From NCBI RefSeq assembly GCF_000152965.1, contig NZ_CH902583.1:1260017-1324016 (forward strand): 64,000 nt of DNA, in the 5' to 3' direction. The position numbers were made by a program, and so were the translations under genes. Shown piece by piece: positions 44,847 to 53,861 of the stretch. The notes beneath the pieces are model-generated. The model saw nothing but the letters and a program-made list of their open reading frames with translations, made no database searches and had not been told where the DNA came from. How positions within the stretch are numbered: position 1 is the stretch's first letter; each line of letters starts with the position of its first letter. The DNA is from Roseobacter sp. MED193. Lineage in GTDB: Bacteria > Pseudomonadota > Alphaproteobacteria > Rhodobacterales > Rhodobacteraceae.

Positions 44847-46244
44847 ATGAAAATTCGTAGATTTATGGCGGCAGCTCTCACGGGGCTCTCGCTCCTCAGT
44901 ATTGCTGTGCCAGAGATGGGTCTGGCAAATGGGCTGCGCGTGGTCAAACGGGGTACCTCTGTCACCCTGGATGTGCCGATGAACCGGGCGGTGGTTGTCG
45001 AAAGCGATGACCCCTTTGCCGAGCTGAGCATCGCCAACCCCAATATCGCTGATATTTCCTCTCTGTCTGATCGCACCATCTATGTACTGGGAAAATCTCC
45101 TGGCCTGACAACGCTCACTCTGCTGGATGCTTCAGGCAAGTTGATCACCAATGTGAATGTTCGGGTTGCTGCGGATGTCTCTGAATTCAAAGAGCGCCTG
45201 CGCCAGATTCTGCCGGGTGAACAGATCGAAGTCCGTACAGCAAACGACGGGATCGTTCTGTCTGGCAATGTGTCCAGCGCCGCGCGCCTGCAACGCGCCC
45301 TTGACCTGGCAGAGCGCTATGCCCCCGAACGGGTAAGCAACCTGATGAGCGTCGGCGGCGTGCAACAGGTCATGTTGAAAGTTCGCTTTGCTGAAATGCA
45401 GCGGTCGGTTTCCAAAGCGCTGCATTCCTCGGTCGCCTTGGGAAGCCAGAACGGTAATGCCTCTGGGGAAACAGGCCAGTGGCTTTTTGGTAACAACGGC
45501 TTGGGCAATACTCCTATCGAAGTCAAAGACGGTATCGCCGGCGCCCTGGCCTTTCAGTTTGGCGTCGGATCACTTCAGGTTGGCCTATTGCTAGAAGCCC
45601 TAGAACAAAAAGGTGTCGTGCGCACCCTGGCAGAACCAAACCTCTCGGCCCTCTCCGGGCAGGAAGCTAAATTTCTGGCAGGCGGTGAATATCCCATTCC
45701 GGTCTCCCAAGACGGGGGCACCGTGACCGTAGAATTCAAACCTTTTGGGATCGAACTGAACTTCATTCCACGGGTTGTTGATGGTGATGTGATCAACCTT
45801 GAACTCAAGGCCGCAGTATCCGCAATTGATACCTCCAATACGGTCACCGCAAATGGCCTTTCGATTGCTGCCTTCTCGCGCCGCGAGACCTCGACGACCG
45901 TCGAGTTGCGCGATGGTGAGAGCTTTGCCGTTGCGGGCCTGGTCCAGGATGACTTTCTCGATAACACTTCGCAGATTCCATGGATCGGTGACGTCCCGGT
46001 ATTGGGCGCGCTGTTTCGCAGCGCCGATTATCAGCGCGAGCAGACAGAACTCGTCATTATTGTCAGCGCCCATCTGGTGACCCCAACCCGCGGCGAGGCC
46101 CTGAGCCTGCCGACCGATCGTATCAAACCGCCCAGCGAGTCTGAGCTCTTTCTGCTAGGCCGCACGGTCCACTCTCAGAAAGGCCCAGCCAGCGAAGTCG
46201 CCAAGCAAGACTTCAATGGCTCTTATGGCTATGTGATGGACTAA
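44847..46244 (+). CDS. cpaC: Tad pilus outer-membrane secretin CpaC/RcpA
   Basis: 465 residues forming the outer-membrane gate for the pilus. A signal peptide (MKIRRFMAAALTGLSLLSIA) is followed by the pilus-assembly N-terminal domain (GTSVTLDVPMNRAVVVESDD, then DRTIYVLGKSPGLTTLTLLD). A BON-like segment comes next (EQIEVRTANDGIVLSGNV). The secretin domain starts around LKVRFAEMQRSVSKAL and contains GVVRTLAEPNLSALSGQEAK, FLAGGEYPIPV, SFAVAGLVQDD and the final ELVIIVSAHLVTP. The ATG at 44847 follows GGAAAGGCAGG. The OmpA-like lipoprotein gene follows closely. Confidence 0.94.
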   Translation: MKIRRFMAAALTGLSLLSIAVPEMGLANGLRVVKRGTSVTLDVPMNRAVVVESDDPFAELSIANPNIADISSLSDRTIYVLGKSPGLTTLTLLDASGKLITNVNVRVAADVSEFKERLRQILPGEQIEVRTANDGIVLSGNVSSAARLQRALDLAERYAPERVSNLMSVGGVQQVMLKVRFAEMQRSVSKALHSSVALGSQNGNASGETGQWLFGNNGLGNTPIEVKDGIAGALAFQFGVGSLQVGLLLEALEQKGVVRTLAEPNLSALSGQEAKFLAGGEYPIPVSQDGGTVTVEFKPFGIELNFIPRVVDGDVINLELKAAVSAIDTSNTVTANGLSIAAFSRRETSTTVELRDGESFAVAGLVQDDFLDNTSQIPWIGDVPVLGALFRSADYQREQTELVIIVSAHLVTPTRGEALSLPTDRIKPPSESELFLLGRTVHSQKGPASEVAKQDFNGSYGYVMD

Positions 46245-46264
46245 AGCAAAGGATGACCGGGAAA

Positions 46265-46894
46265 ATGATCAAAAGCGTAGCGATCCTTGGGCTGGTCCTG
46301 AGCGCCACAGCCTGCAGCCATAACCAGGCCGGCGAGCCACTCGACAGCAGCCTCATGGGCGCGGCCACGGCAAACAACGCAGCTGTGATGCGCGGTGAAG
46401 GTGAGTATGCCATCCAACTGGCGGCCCGATTTGCCGAAGAAGTCCCTACCACCATAAATTTTGCCTTTAACGATGCACGTTTGGATGGCGAAGCCCGTGC
46501 CGTTTTGGACCGCCAGGCCGCTTGGATCAAGCAATTCCCAGAGGTCCGTTTCCGGGTCTATGGCCACACAGATGCGGTGGGCGGCAATAGCTACAACAAA
46601 CAGCTTGGACTGCGCCGCGCGCGTTCGGCCGTGAACCATCTGGTGAGCCGCGGCATTGACCGCCGCCGCCTGGAGGCCATGGTCTCGAAGGGGGAAAGCC
46701 AGCCGCTCATTCTGACCCAAGAACCCGAGCGTCGCAATCGCCGCACTGTCACCGAGGTCAGCGGCTTCCTGAAACGCCACCCAACGGTTCTGGATGGGAA
46801 ATACGCGCAGATCGTCTATCGCGACTATGTCGAAAGCGCGGTCCCAGCCACCACCTTGACGGTCGAGCAGTCATTGCCGACCACCGGTGAATGA
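46265..46894 (+). CDS. OmpA-family lipoprotein of the Tad locus
   Basis: 209 residues. A lipoprotein signal ends in ATAC (Cys at about residue 17), then a linker, then an OmpA-C peptidoglycan-binding domain (INFAFNDARLDGEARAVLD, VRFRVYGHTDAVGGNSYNKQ, LGLRRARSAVNHLVSRGID, and the Arg-rich close EPERRNRRTVTEVSG). It occupies the place where many Tad loci carry cpaD, between secretin and cpaE, so it may anchor the secretin to the wall. Starts at 46265 or 46253; AAGGA lies just before the earlier ATG. Confidence 0.85.
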   Translation: MIKSVAILGLVLSATACSHNQAGEPLDSSLMGAATANNAAVMRGEGEYAIQLAARFAEEVPTTINFAFNDARLDGEARAVLDRQAAWIKQFPEVRFRVYGHTDAVGGNSYNKQLGLRRARSAVNHLVSRGIDRRRLEAMVSKGESQPLILTQEPERRNRRTVTEVSGFLKRHPTVLDGKYAQIVYRDYVESAVPATTLTVEQSLPTTGE

Positions 46895-46914
46895 GCGTAG
46901 ACGTCAGGGTAACT

Positions 46915-46942
46915 GAGTTCTTAGAGTTTTAAGAACTCTTAA
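46915..46942. promoter_or_regulatory. Inverted repeat upstream of cpaE, possible operator
   Basis: Perfect 9-bp inverted repeat GAGTTCTTA/TAAGAACTC with 6-base spacer. The right arm runs into TTAAGAACTCTTAAC, two TTAA half-sites spaced by 6, one short of the CtrA arrangement (7). It lies about 120 bases before cpaE and may be an operator; no T-run follows. Confidence 0.4.
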
Positions 46943-47060
46943 CATTTCCCAATAAATGGGGCTTTTTGGCCCCAATCTTGCCCAGATCTTCATCGACATT
47001 GATCCTCAGAGGCAGTCAGGCAATCCGTGTTTGCTAGGCCGCTTTTAAACCAAGAGGATA

Positions 47061-48305
47061 ATGTCGATGAGCGGTGAAATGCCACAACCAGAAACAGCTG
47101 CCATTGTTGCCTGCACGATCAGTCGCGACGTGCAGAACTTCGACCTCCTGATTGAAGACATGGAAACCGCTCTTGGTGAAGCCTGGGGGGATCTGGGGTT
47201 TGGCGAAGCAATGGCCTTTTTTGCCCAACCCGAAGCCGAGACGCTGGAATTTGTTGCCCTGGCCATGGATAGCGCAGATGAGGCCAACCTAGCGCAAATG
47301 GGGGAAATCATCACCCAGGCCAAGGCCCGCGATATCAAGGTGATCCTGATTGCCGAAGAGGTCAGCCCCGCAGCGCTGCACACCCTGCTGCGTCAAGGTG
47401 CCGATGAGTTCATCCCCTACCCGCTGCCCGAGCGCGAATTGCAGGCGGCCATCGACCGCCTGAGCACACCCGAACCGGAACCGGTTGCGCCAAACAATCT
47501 GCATGCCCTGCAGGCCGATTCCCGCCGTGAAGGCGCAGTGATTGTTTGCCATGGCCTCGCAGGTGGCACCGGCTCGACCACGCTGGCGGTGAACCTGGCT
47601 TGGGAACTGGCCCAGATGAGCACGCAAAAGACCCCTTCGGTCTGCTTACTGGATTTTGACATGCAACAGGGGTCGGTTTCGACCTATCTCGATCTGCCCC
47701 GCCGCGAGGTGGTCATGGAGATGTTGAGCGAAACCGAAGAGATGGACGCCGATATCTTTGGCCAAGCCCTGCTGACCTTTGAGGACAAACTCCAGGTTTT
47801 GACCGCGCCCAGCGAGATGATCCCGCTGGATTTCATCTCGGTTGAGGACGTGGAACGGGTTGTCGAGATGGCCCGCAGCCATTTTGATTTTGTCATCATC
47901 GACATGCCCCACACCCTGGTCCAATGGTCCGAGACCATCTTGCAGATGGCCCATGTCTATTTCGCCCTGATCGAACTGGATATGCGCTCGGCCCAGAATG
48001 CGCTGCGTATGAAGCGCGCGCTACAGTCCGAAGGTCTGCCCTTTGACAAGCTACGCTTTGCTCTGAACCGAGCGCCCAAATTCACCGACCTGAGCGGCAA
48101 AAGCCGGGTGAAGCGCATGGCTGAAAGTCTTGGGATCTCAATTGATCTGCAACTGCCCGATGGCGGCAAGCCGATCACTCAGAGCTGCGACCACGGTCTG
48201 CCGCTTGCAACATCAAATGCCAAGAACCCCCTGCGCAAAGAGATCGGCAAACTGGCACGCTCTTTGCACGACTTGGGGGCCAACGAGGCCGAGGCAGCCG
48301 CCTAG
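47061..48305 (+). CDS. cpaE: Tad pilus localisation ATPase CpaE/TadZ
   Basis: 414-residue ParA/MinD-like protein with an N-terminal receiver-like domain (about 1-130) lacking obvious phosphoacceptor geometry, and a C-terminal ATPase-like domain. The P-loop reads GLAGGTGSTTLAVNLA (about 165-180); the canonical deviant-Walker lysines are absent, as in many CpaE/TadZ. Downstream motifs CLLDFDMQQGSVSTYLDL and FVIIDMPHTLVQWSE follow the MinD pattern. It places the pilus apparatus at the pole or cell surface. AGAGGA lies just before the first ATG; an ATG two codons on is also possible. Confidence 0.92.
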   Translation: MSMSGEMPQPETAAIVACTISRDVQNFDLLIEDMETALGEAWGDLGFGEAMAFFAQPEAETLEFVALAMDSADEANLAQMGEIITQAKARDIKVILIAEEVSPAALHTLLRQGADEFIPYPLPERELQAAIDRLSTPEPEPVAPNNLHALQADSRREGAVIVCHGLAGGTGSTTLAVNLAWELAQMSTQKTPSVCLLDFDMQQGSVSTYLDLPRREVVMEMLSETEEMDADIFGQALLTFEDKLQVLTAPSEMIPLDFISVEDVERVVEMARSHFDFVIIDMPHTLVQWSETILQMAHVYFALIELDMRSAQNALRMKRALQSEGLPFDKLRFALNRAPKFTDLSGKSRVKRMAESLGISIDLQLPDGGKPITQSCDHGLPLATSNAKNPLRKEIGKLARSLHDLGANEAEAAA

Positions 48306-48346
48306 TCTCTAACGTCCCTTTTCATTGAGTAACCGGGGGGTCTCTC

Positions 48347-49786
48347 ATGTTTTCCAAGTACAAGAAGTCGTCATCCAAGCCCAAAGTCGCAGCTCCGGTC
48401 GTTGAAGCCGCCGTTGCAGCCGCGCCCAGCCCGCAGCCCAAAACCAGCCTGCGTCGCCCCATGGCGCGGCTGGCGGCTGAAGCCTCAGCGCATGACAAAG
48501 AACGCAAGCGCCAGGAACGGCTCAGCGAGATTAAGGTACAGCTGCACCGCGATCTGCTGGAAAACCTCAATCTGGCTGCCTTGGAAACCGCGCCAGAGGC
48601 TGAATTGCGCGGTGAGATCTCTGCGATTGCTGCCGAGATCCTGGAAGAAAAAGGCATTGTCCTCAACCGCGAAGACCGCATGACGCTCAACAAAGAGCTC
48701 TATGATGAAGTCACCGGCCTGGGCCCGCTTGAAACGCTTTTGCAGGATGAGACTGTCAGCGATATTCTGGTCAACGGCCCCCACCAGATCTTTATCGAAC
48801 GCAGTGGTAAACTCCAGCTGAGCAATATTGCCTTCAAAGATGAAAAGCACCTGATGCGGATCATCGATAAGATCGTTTCGGCTGTTGGGCGTCGTGTTGA
48901 TGAAAGCAACCCCTACGTGGATGCTCGGCTAGCCGATGGTTCACGCTTTAACGCCATGGTGCCGCCCGTAGCCGTGGATGGCTCGCTGGTGTCGATCCGG
49001 AAATTCAAAAAAGACAAACTGGGCATTGACGATCTGGTCGAGTTCGGCGCCTTTACTGAAGAAATGGCCGCCTATCTTCAGGCCGCAGTGTCGACCCGGC
49101 TCAACGTGATCGTATCGGGCGGCACCGGTTCAGGTAAGACCACCACGCTGAACGCGCTGTCATCGTTTATTGATAACTCCGAACGCATCCTGACCATTGA
49201 GGATACCGCGGAACTTCAGCTGCAACAAACCCATGTGGGCCGGATGGAAAGCCGCCCCCCAAATGTTGAGGGCAAGGGCGAAGTCTCGCCACGTGACTGT
49301 TTGAAGAACGCTCTGCGGATGCGCCCTGACCGGATCATCGTGGGGGAGACCCGCGGCGAAGAAGTCATCGACATGTTGCAGGCGATGAACACAGGGCACG
49401 ATGGCTCGATGACCACCATCCACGCCAACTCGGCCCGCGATGGTATCAGCCGACTGGAGAATATGATCGCCATGGCCGGCATGGAGATGCCGATCAAGGC
49501 GGTACGCAGTCAGATCTCCTCTGCTGTGAACGTGATCGTGCAGGCCTCGCGCCTGCAGGATGGTTCGCGCCGGATGACCTCGATCACCGAAATTACCGGC
49601 ATGGAAGGCGATGTGATCTCCATGCAGGAGTTGTTCCGCTTCCAGCGAGTCGGCCTGACACCCGACAACAAGATCATCGGCCATTTCACCGCTAGCGGCG
49701 TGCGCAGTCACTATTCTGAACGGTTCCGTCTGTGGGGCTATGACTTGCCTTCGTCAATCTATGAACCCAGTAAAGTGGAGGTTTAA
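48347..49786 (+). CDS. cpaF: Tad pilus secretion ATPase CpaF/TadA
   Basis: 479-residue VirB11/PilT-superfamily ATPase powering pilus extension (and probably retraction). An N-terminal Pro/Ala-rich, charged region (1-60) precedes the core. Walker A is [15 protein letters not shown] (about 257-271), the Asp box [17 protein letters not shown], Walker [18 protein letters not shown] and the His box [25 protein letters not shown] precedes the ATG. It lies 41 bases after cpaE and is tightly linked to tadB. Confidence 0.97.
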   Translation: MFSKYKKSSSKPKVAAPVVEAAVAAAPSPQPKTSLRRPMARLAAEASAHDKERKRQERLSEIKVQLHRDLLENLNLAALETAPEAELRGEISAIAAEILEEKGIVLNREDRMTLNKELYDEVTGLGPLETLLQDETVSDILVNGPHQIFIERSGKLQLSNIAFKDEKHLMRIIDKIVSAVGRRVDESNPYVDARLADGSRFNAMVPPVAVDGSLVSIRKFKKDKLGIDDLVEFGAFTEEMAAYLQAAVSTRLNVIVSGGTGSGKTTTLNALSSFIDNSERILTIEDTAELQLQQTHVGRMESRPPNVEGKGEVSPRDCLKNALRMRPDRIIVGETRGEEVIDMLQAMNTGHDGSMTTIHANSARDGISRLENMIAMAGMEMPIKAVRSQISSAVNVIVQASRLQDGSRRMTSITEITGMEGDVISMQELFRFQRVGLTPDNKIIGHFTASGVRSHYSERFRLWGYDLPSSIYEPSKVEV

Positions 49787-49788
49787 AG

Positions 49789-50757
49789 ATGCAACTGAGT
49801 GCGGAACCGGTCATCTATATTCTGATCTTTGTTGGTGTCGTGGTGCTGGTCGAAGGCATCTATTTAGTCGCCTTTGGAAAATCCATCCGATTGAACAACC
49901 AGGTCAATCGCCGCTTGGAGATGATGGAAAAGGGCAGCAGCCGCGAGCAAGTGCTCGAGCAGCTGCGTAAAGAGCTGGGCCAGCATGGCAAATCCAAAAC
50001 CATCCCGCTCTATTCCATATTGGCAGAAAAGGCGCAAAAGGCCGCCATTGCCTTTAGCCCCAAACAGTTGATGATGATCATGGCCGGGCTCGCCACCCTG
50101 GCCTTTTTTGGCTTGAGCATCGGTACCAATACCCCCCTGCCCCTGCGTGTTCTTGCCTCCATCGTGATTGGCGTGGGCGGCGTGTTCTTCTGGGTCAACC
50201 GGAAGGCTGGCAAGCGCATGGCCTTGATCGAAGAACAGCTGCCGGATGCGGTGGAGTTGATGGTGCGAAGCCTGCGGGTGGGGCATCCGTTTAATTCAAC
50301 GGTGCAGATCGTCGCCCATGAAATCGAAGACCCTCTAGCAACCGAATTTGGCATTATCGCCGACGAATGCGCCTATGGACGCGATATCGGCGAAGCCCTG
50401 AAAGAAATGGCCGAACGGCTGGATATTCAGGATTTGCGCTTTCTTTCCGTTGCCGTGACCATCCAACAGCAGTCTGGCGGTAATCTCGCCGAGGTACTGG
50501 CTGGTCTGGCCAAGGTGATCCGGGCACGGTTTCGGCTGTTTCGCCGGGTCAAGGCTATTACGGCAGAAGCGCAGTGGTCCGGCAAGTTCCTGTCGGCTTT
50601 TCCACTACTGGCGCTTATCGGTACCCTTCTCAAGGATCCGAACTACTACGACGACGTGATGGATCACCCCTACTTCATCCCAGCCTGTTTCTTTGTTGGC
50701 ATCATGTTGACGGTAAACCTGTTTGTGATGCGCGTTTTGACCAATATCAAGGTTTGA
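49789..50757 (+). CDS. tadB: Tad pilus inner-membrane platform protein TadB
   Basis: 322 residues. Membrane helices near the N-terminus (VIYILIFVGVVVLVEGIYLV) and in the middle, then a type II secretion F domain (QLPDAVELMVRSLRVGHPF, then DECAYGRDIGEALKEMAERL and VAVTIQQQSGGNLAEVLAGL), and C-terminal membrane helices. Forms the assembly platform with TadC. Its ribosome-binding site lies within the end of cpaF. Confidence 0.95.
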   Translation: MQLSAEPVIYILIFVGVVVLVEGIYLVAFGKSIRLNNQVNRRLEMMEKGSSREQVLEQLRKELGQHGKSKTIPLYSILAEKAQKAAIAFSPKQLMMIMAGLATLAFFGLSIGTNTPLPLRVLASIVIGVGGVFFWVNRKAGKRMALIEEQLPDAVELMVRSLRVGHPFNSTVQIVAHEIEDPLATEFGIIADECAYGRDIGEALKEMAERLDIQDLRFLSVAVTIQQQSGGNLAEVLAGLAKVIRARFRLFRRVKAITAEAQWSGKFLSAFPLLALIGTLLKDPNYYDDVMDHPYFIPACFFVGIMLTVNLFVMRVLTNIKV

Positions 50758-50767
50758 GGATGAGAAA

Positions 50768-51748
50768 ATGAGCCTCTTTACCACGATCGAAACCACCCTG
50801 ACGGATCAGTTTGGCGCCTTTGGCCCACTGCTGGTTCTGGGACTACTCGGCCTCCTGATGGTGGTGATTGCGGCGCTGTTGCTGCTGAACCAACCCGAAG
50901 ATCCGCTGAAAAAACTGCAACGCGCCCAGGCTCCAGAAACTCGAGGCAAGCCGCAAAAGGAACGCCTGCGCCAGAACAACCGCAATGAGCAGTTGCAGAA
51001 GTTCGCCAGCTTCCTCGAGCCGCAGAACGCCGAAGAACTCTCGGCCATGGAGCTGAAGCTCCGCCAGGCCGGGTATCATTCCAAAGATGCGGTGCGGCTC
51101 TTTCACTTTGCCCAGATGTCTCTTGGCCTCGCCGGTCTCGCCCTAGGGCTGTTCTACGTCTATGTGATGAACGCTGGTTTTGAATTCGACACCCAGGCTT
51201 TGATGATCCGCATCATTGGACCCGGTGGTGCCGGCTATATGCTGCCCAAATATTGGGTCACACGCCGTATCGCAGAGCGCAAAGAAGAGATCGAAGCAGG
51301 GTTTCCAGACTCGCTGGATATGATGCTGGTCTGTGTAGAGGCCGGTCAATCCTTGGATCAGTCGATCGTTCGCGTGGCCTCAGAGCTCAAGGCCTCTTAC
51401 CCGCAACTGGACTATGAATTCGACATCGTTGCCCATGAAATGAAGGCGGGTAAGGACAAGGAAAAGGTTCTGCGCGACATGGGTACGCGCTGCGGCGTAC
51501 AGGATATTTCCTCCTTTGTGACTGTGATGATTCAATCTGCTGCCTTTGGGACCTCGATCGCCGAAGCCCTGCGGGTCTATGCCTCTGAAATGCGGGACAA
51601 ACGCGTGATGCGGGCTGAAGAGGCCGCAAATAAGTTGCCAGTGAAGATGACCCTTGCCACAATGATGCTCACGGTTCCGCCGTTGCTGATCATCCTGGTT
51701 GGCCCTTCGGTGAAGAACATCATGAACATGGGTAATGCAGGCAACTGA
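50768..51748 (+). CDS. tadC: Tad pilus inner-membrane platform protein TadC
   Basis: 326 residues, second platform protein. An N-terminal helix (FGPLLVLGLLGLLMVVIAAL), a charged stretch, two central helices and then the T2SSF domain (GFPDSLDMMLVCVEAGQSLD, YEFDIVAHEMKAGKDKEKVL, TVMIQSAAFGTSIAEALRVY) are followed by a final membrane pair. GAGGATGAG precedes the ATG, 10 bases past tadB. Confidence 0.95.
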   Translation: MSLFTTIETTLTDQFGAFGPLLVLGLLGLLMVVIAALLLLNQPEDPLKKLQRAQAPETRGKPQKERLRQNNRNEQLQKFASFLEPQNAEELSAMELKLRQAGYHSKDAVRLFHFAQMSLGLAGLALGLFYVYVMNAGFEFDTQALMIRIIGPGGAGYMLPKYWVTRRIAERKEEIEAGFPDSLDMMLVCVEAGQSLDQSIVRVASELKASYPQLDYEFDIVAHEMKAGKDKEKVLRDMGTRCGVQDISSFVTVMIQSAAFGTSIAEALRVYASEMRDKRVMRAEEAANKLPVKMTLATMMLTVPPLLIILVGPSVKNIMNMGNAGN

Positions 51749-52348
51749 ATGACTAAAAAAAATGGGTGGGCGCCTCTTGCTCGCCGACTTGGCCCCTGCA
51801 CCGCCGCCTTTGCTTTTGCTTTGGTGGCGGTTGGCTGTTCCCCGGCAGAGCCTGCGAATCCCTGGGCGCCGGGGGTAGACAGCCGCCAAGAAGGCGCCGA
51901 CCCATTGCTTGTGGGGCACCGCCTGATGGAGGCCGAGGAATATGAGCTTGCTCTGGACGCCTTTACCCGCGCTACGCTGGATCACGGGCTAACCCCTGAA
52001 ATTCTGTCCAGCCTGGGCTCTGCCAATCTGGGGCTTGGCCGGTTAGGTCAGGCCGAGGATCTGCTACGTCGCGCAGTCAAGCAGGCTCCGGATTGGGCTG
52101 AACCGCACAACAATCTTGGCATCGTGTTGATGGAGCGGGGCAAAACCGCGGAAGCAGTGCAAATCCTCAAGCGCGCCTATGCGCTCAACAATGGCGAAAG
52201 TGACGCAATCCGGGATAATTTGCGTCTGGCCCTCGAAAAATTTGAGAACACCCCTCATAGTGACGATCAAAGCACAGAAAACAACGCTTACAAGTTGGTG
52301 CAACAGGGCGGAGGGAGCTACGCGATTCGCAAATCCCCGGACCTTTAG
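51749..52348 (+). CDS. tadD: TadD-like TPR lipoprotein
   Basis: 199 residues. A lipoprotein signal with lipobox AVGC is followed by about three tetratricopeptide repeats (EYELALDAFTRATLDHGLTP, LGSANLGLGRLGQAEDLLRR, PHNNLGIVLMERGKTAEAVQ). TadD homologues are pilotin-like or scaffold lipoproteins needed for secretin and pilus assembly. Its ATG directly abuts the tadC stop, indicating coupled translation. Confidence 0.88.
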   Translation: MTKKNGWAPLARRLGPCTAAFAFALVAVGCSPAEPANPWAPGVDSRQEGADPLLVGHRLMEAEEYELALDAFTRATLDHGLTPEILSSLGSANLGLGRLGQAEDLLRRAVKQAPDWAEPHNNLGIVLMERGKTAEAVQILKRAYALNNGESDAIRDNLRLALEKFENTPHSDDQSTENNAYKLVQQGGGSYAIRKSPDL

Positions 52349-52376
52349 AGGCAGAGCAGCAAAAGGACGCAGAAAA

Positions 52377-53228
52377 ATGCGCCATGTAATTCTAGTATCT
52401 GCATGTCTGGCAGGCGCCGTGGCGCTGTCAGCCTGCGGCAAACAAGACGGCGAAGAAACAGTCGAACGCGCCTTTCAGGACGTGAACGTCATTGATGAGA
52501 GCAATCTCAATGACGTGATGATGACAGTTGCAGATCCAAACCAGGCCGTGAACTACTTCCGAGACACCGCAAAAGGCAGCCCTGACAGGATCGACCTGCA
52601 GCGCGGTTTGGCGATCTCCTTGATCCGCGCCAAACGCAACACCGAGGCCGTTGCGGCCTGGAAACGGGTGACCGCGCTGCCGGATGCCACCCATGAGGAC
52701 CGGCTCGGGCTGGCGGATTCTCTGATCCGCACCGGCGATTGGGACGGGGCCAAAGAGGCGCTGAATGCCATTCCCCCCACCCATGAGAGCTACCAACGCT
52801 ACCGGCTAGAGGCCATGGTCGCAGATGCCAATCAGGATTGGAAACGCGCCGATAGCTTTTATGAAATCGCCGCAGGCCTGACCACCAAACCGGCGAAAAT
52901 CATGAATAACTGGGGGTACTCCAAACTATCGCGTGGCGACTACCGCGAAGCAGAACGCCTGTTTGGCGAAGCCATTCATCAGGATCAAAGCCTGTTCACA
53001 GCTAAGAACAATCTGGTTCTGGCCCGCGGTGCACAGCGCAATTACGATTTGCCAGTGATCACCATGACCCAGACCGAGCAGGCGAAACTGCTTCATACGC
53101 TGGCGCTCTCAGCGGTCAAGCAAGGCGATGTCAAGATTGGCGAAGGCCTGCTGCGTCAGGCAGTTGCCACCCATCCGCAACATTTTGAAGCCGCAGCTAA
53201 GGCTTTGAGCGCTTTGGAGAACGGCTGA
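52377..53228 (+). CDS. Second TPR lipoprotein of the Tad locus
   Basis: 283 residues from the ATG at 52377 (AAGGAC upstream); a frame opening at 52179 lies inside the preceding gene. Lipobox LSAC follows a signal peptide (MRHVILVSACLAGAVALSAC). Three or four TPR-like repeats span about residues 55-280 (GLADSLIRTGDWDGAKEALN, NNWGYSKLSRGDYREAERLF, LALSAVKQGDVKIGEGLLRQ). It is similar in style to the preceding TadD-like protein, so the locus encodes a pair that may act together. Followed by cpaA after 2 bases. Confidence 0.85.
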   Translation: MRHVILVSACLAGAVALSACGKQDGEETVERAFQDVNVIDESNLNDVMMTVADPNQAVNYFRDTAKGSPDRIDLQRGLAISLIRAKRNTEAVAAWKRVTALPDATHEDRLGLADSLIRTGDWDGAKEALNAIPPTHESYQRYRLEAMVADANQDWKRADSFYEIAAGLTTKPAKIMNNWGYSKLSRGDYREAERLFGEAIHQDQSLFTAKNNLVLARGAQRNYDLPVITMTQTEQAKLLHTLALSAVKQGDVKIGEGLLRQAVATHPQHFEAAAKALSALENG

Positions 53229-53230
53229 TC

Positions 53231-53737
53231 ATGGCGGTTCTTGCCGGCTCGGCCGAAGTCGCCCGCTGGTTCCTGCCCTTTGTGCTGCCGCTGTGTTTTG
53301 CGGCGGCCTATACCGATCTGTCCAGTATGCGCATCCCAAACTGGATTACGGACAGCCTCGGCGCGGTCTACGTCATCCTGGGGCTGTTTATCATGCCATC
53401 CTGGGCGGACTACGGCTGGCAATTGTTGCATCTGCCCATTGGCGTTGCCATCGGTTTTTTATTCTATTCAGCTGGCGTCATGGGCGCAGGTGATGCCAAA
53501 TTCATTGGCGCAGCCGCGCCGCTGGTGGTCCTGGCCGACCTGCCTGCGCTCATCATGATCTATACCGCCAACCTGCTGGCCGCCTTTGCGACGCACCGTC
53601 TGGCAAAGTTCACACCTCTCAACCGTCTGGCACCAAACTGGCAGAGCTGGAGCGTCGGCAAGAAGTTCCCCATGGGCTTCAGCCTCGGCGGAACCCTTGC
53701 CATATACTTGATCCTGGTCGCCTATTTCGGACAATAA
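53231..53737 (+). CDS. cpaA: Prepilin peptidase CpaA/TadV
   Basis: 168-residue inner-membrane aspartic protease of the GxGD class that removes pilin leaders. The two active-site aspartates are visible: Asp29 in AAYTDLSSMRIPNW and Asp88 in MGAGDAKFIGA. Around five membrane segments; no N-terminal methylase domain, as is usual for the Tad type. Last gene of the plus-strand Tad run. A short GGCCC/GGGCC dyad (53746-53761) follows but is a weak terminator. Confidence 0.94.
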   Translation: MAVLAGSAEVARWFLPFVLPLCFAAAYTDLSSMRIPNWITDSLGAVYVILGLFIMPSWADYGWQLLHLPIGVAIGFLFYSAGVMGAGDAKFIGAAAPLVVLADLPALIMIYTANLLAAFATHRLAKFTPLNRLAPNWQSWSVGKKFPMGFSLGGTLAIYLILVAYFGQ

Positions 53738-53861
53738 TCTGTTTCGGCCCGACTGTGGGCCCTCTGTTGCCCAGGCTCCAAGCGAACCGGCGCAGAACTA
53801 CACCGTCGGCTCTGTCGGCTGAAAGCTAGCTGTTCACGCTGGGCCTAGCTATTATCTATGC

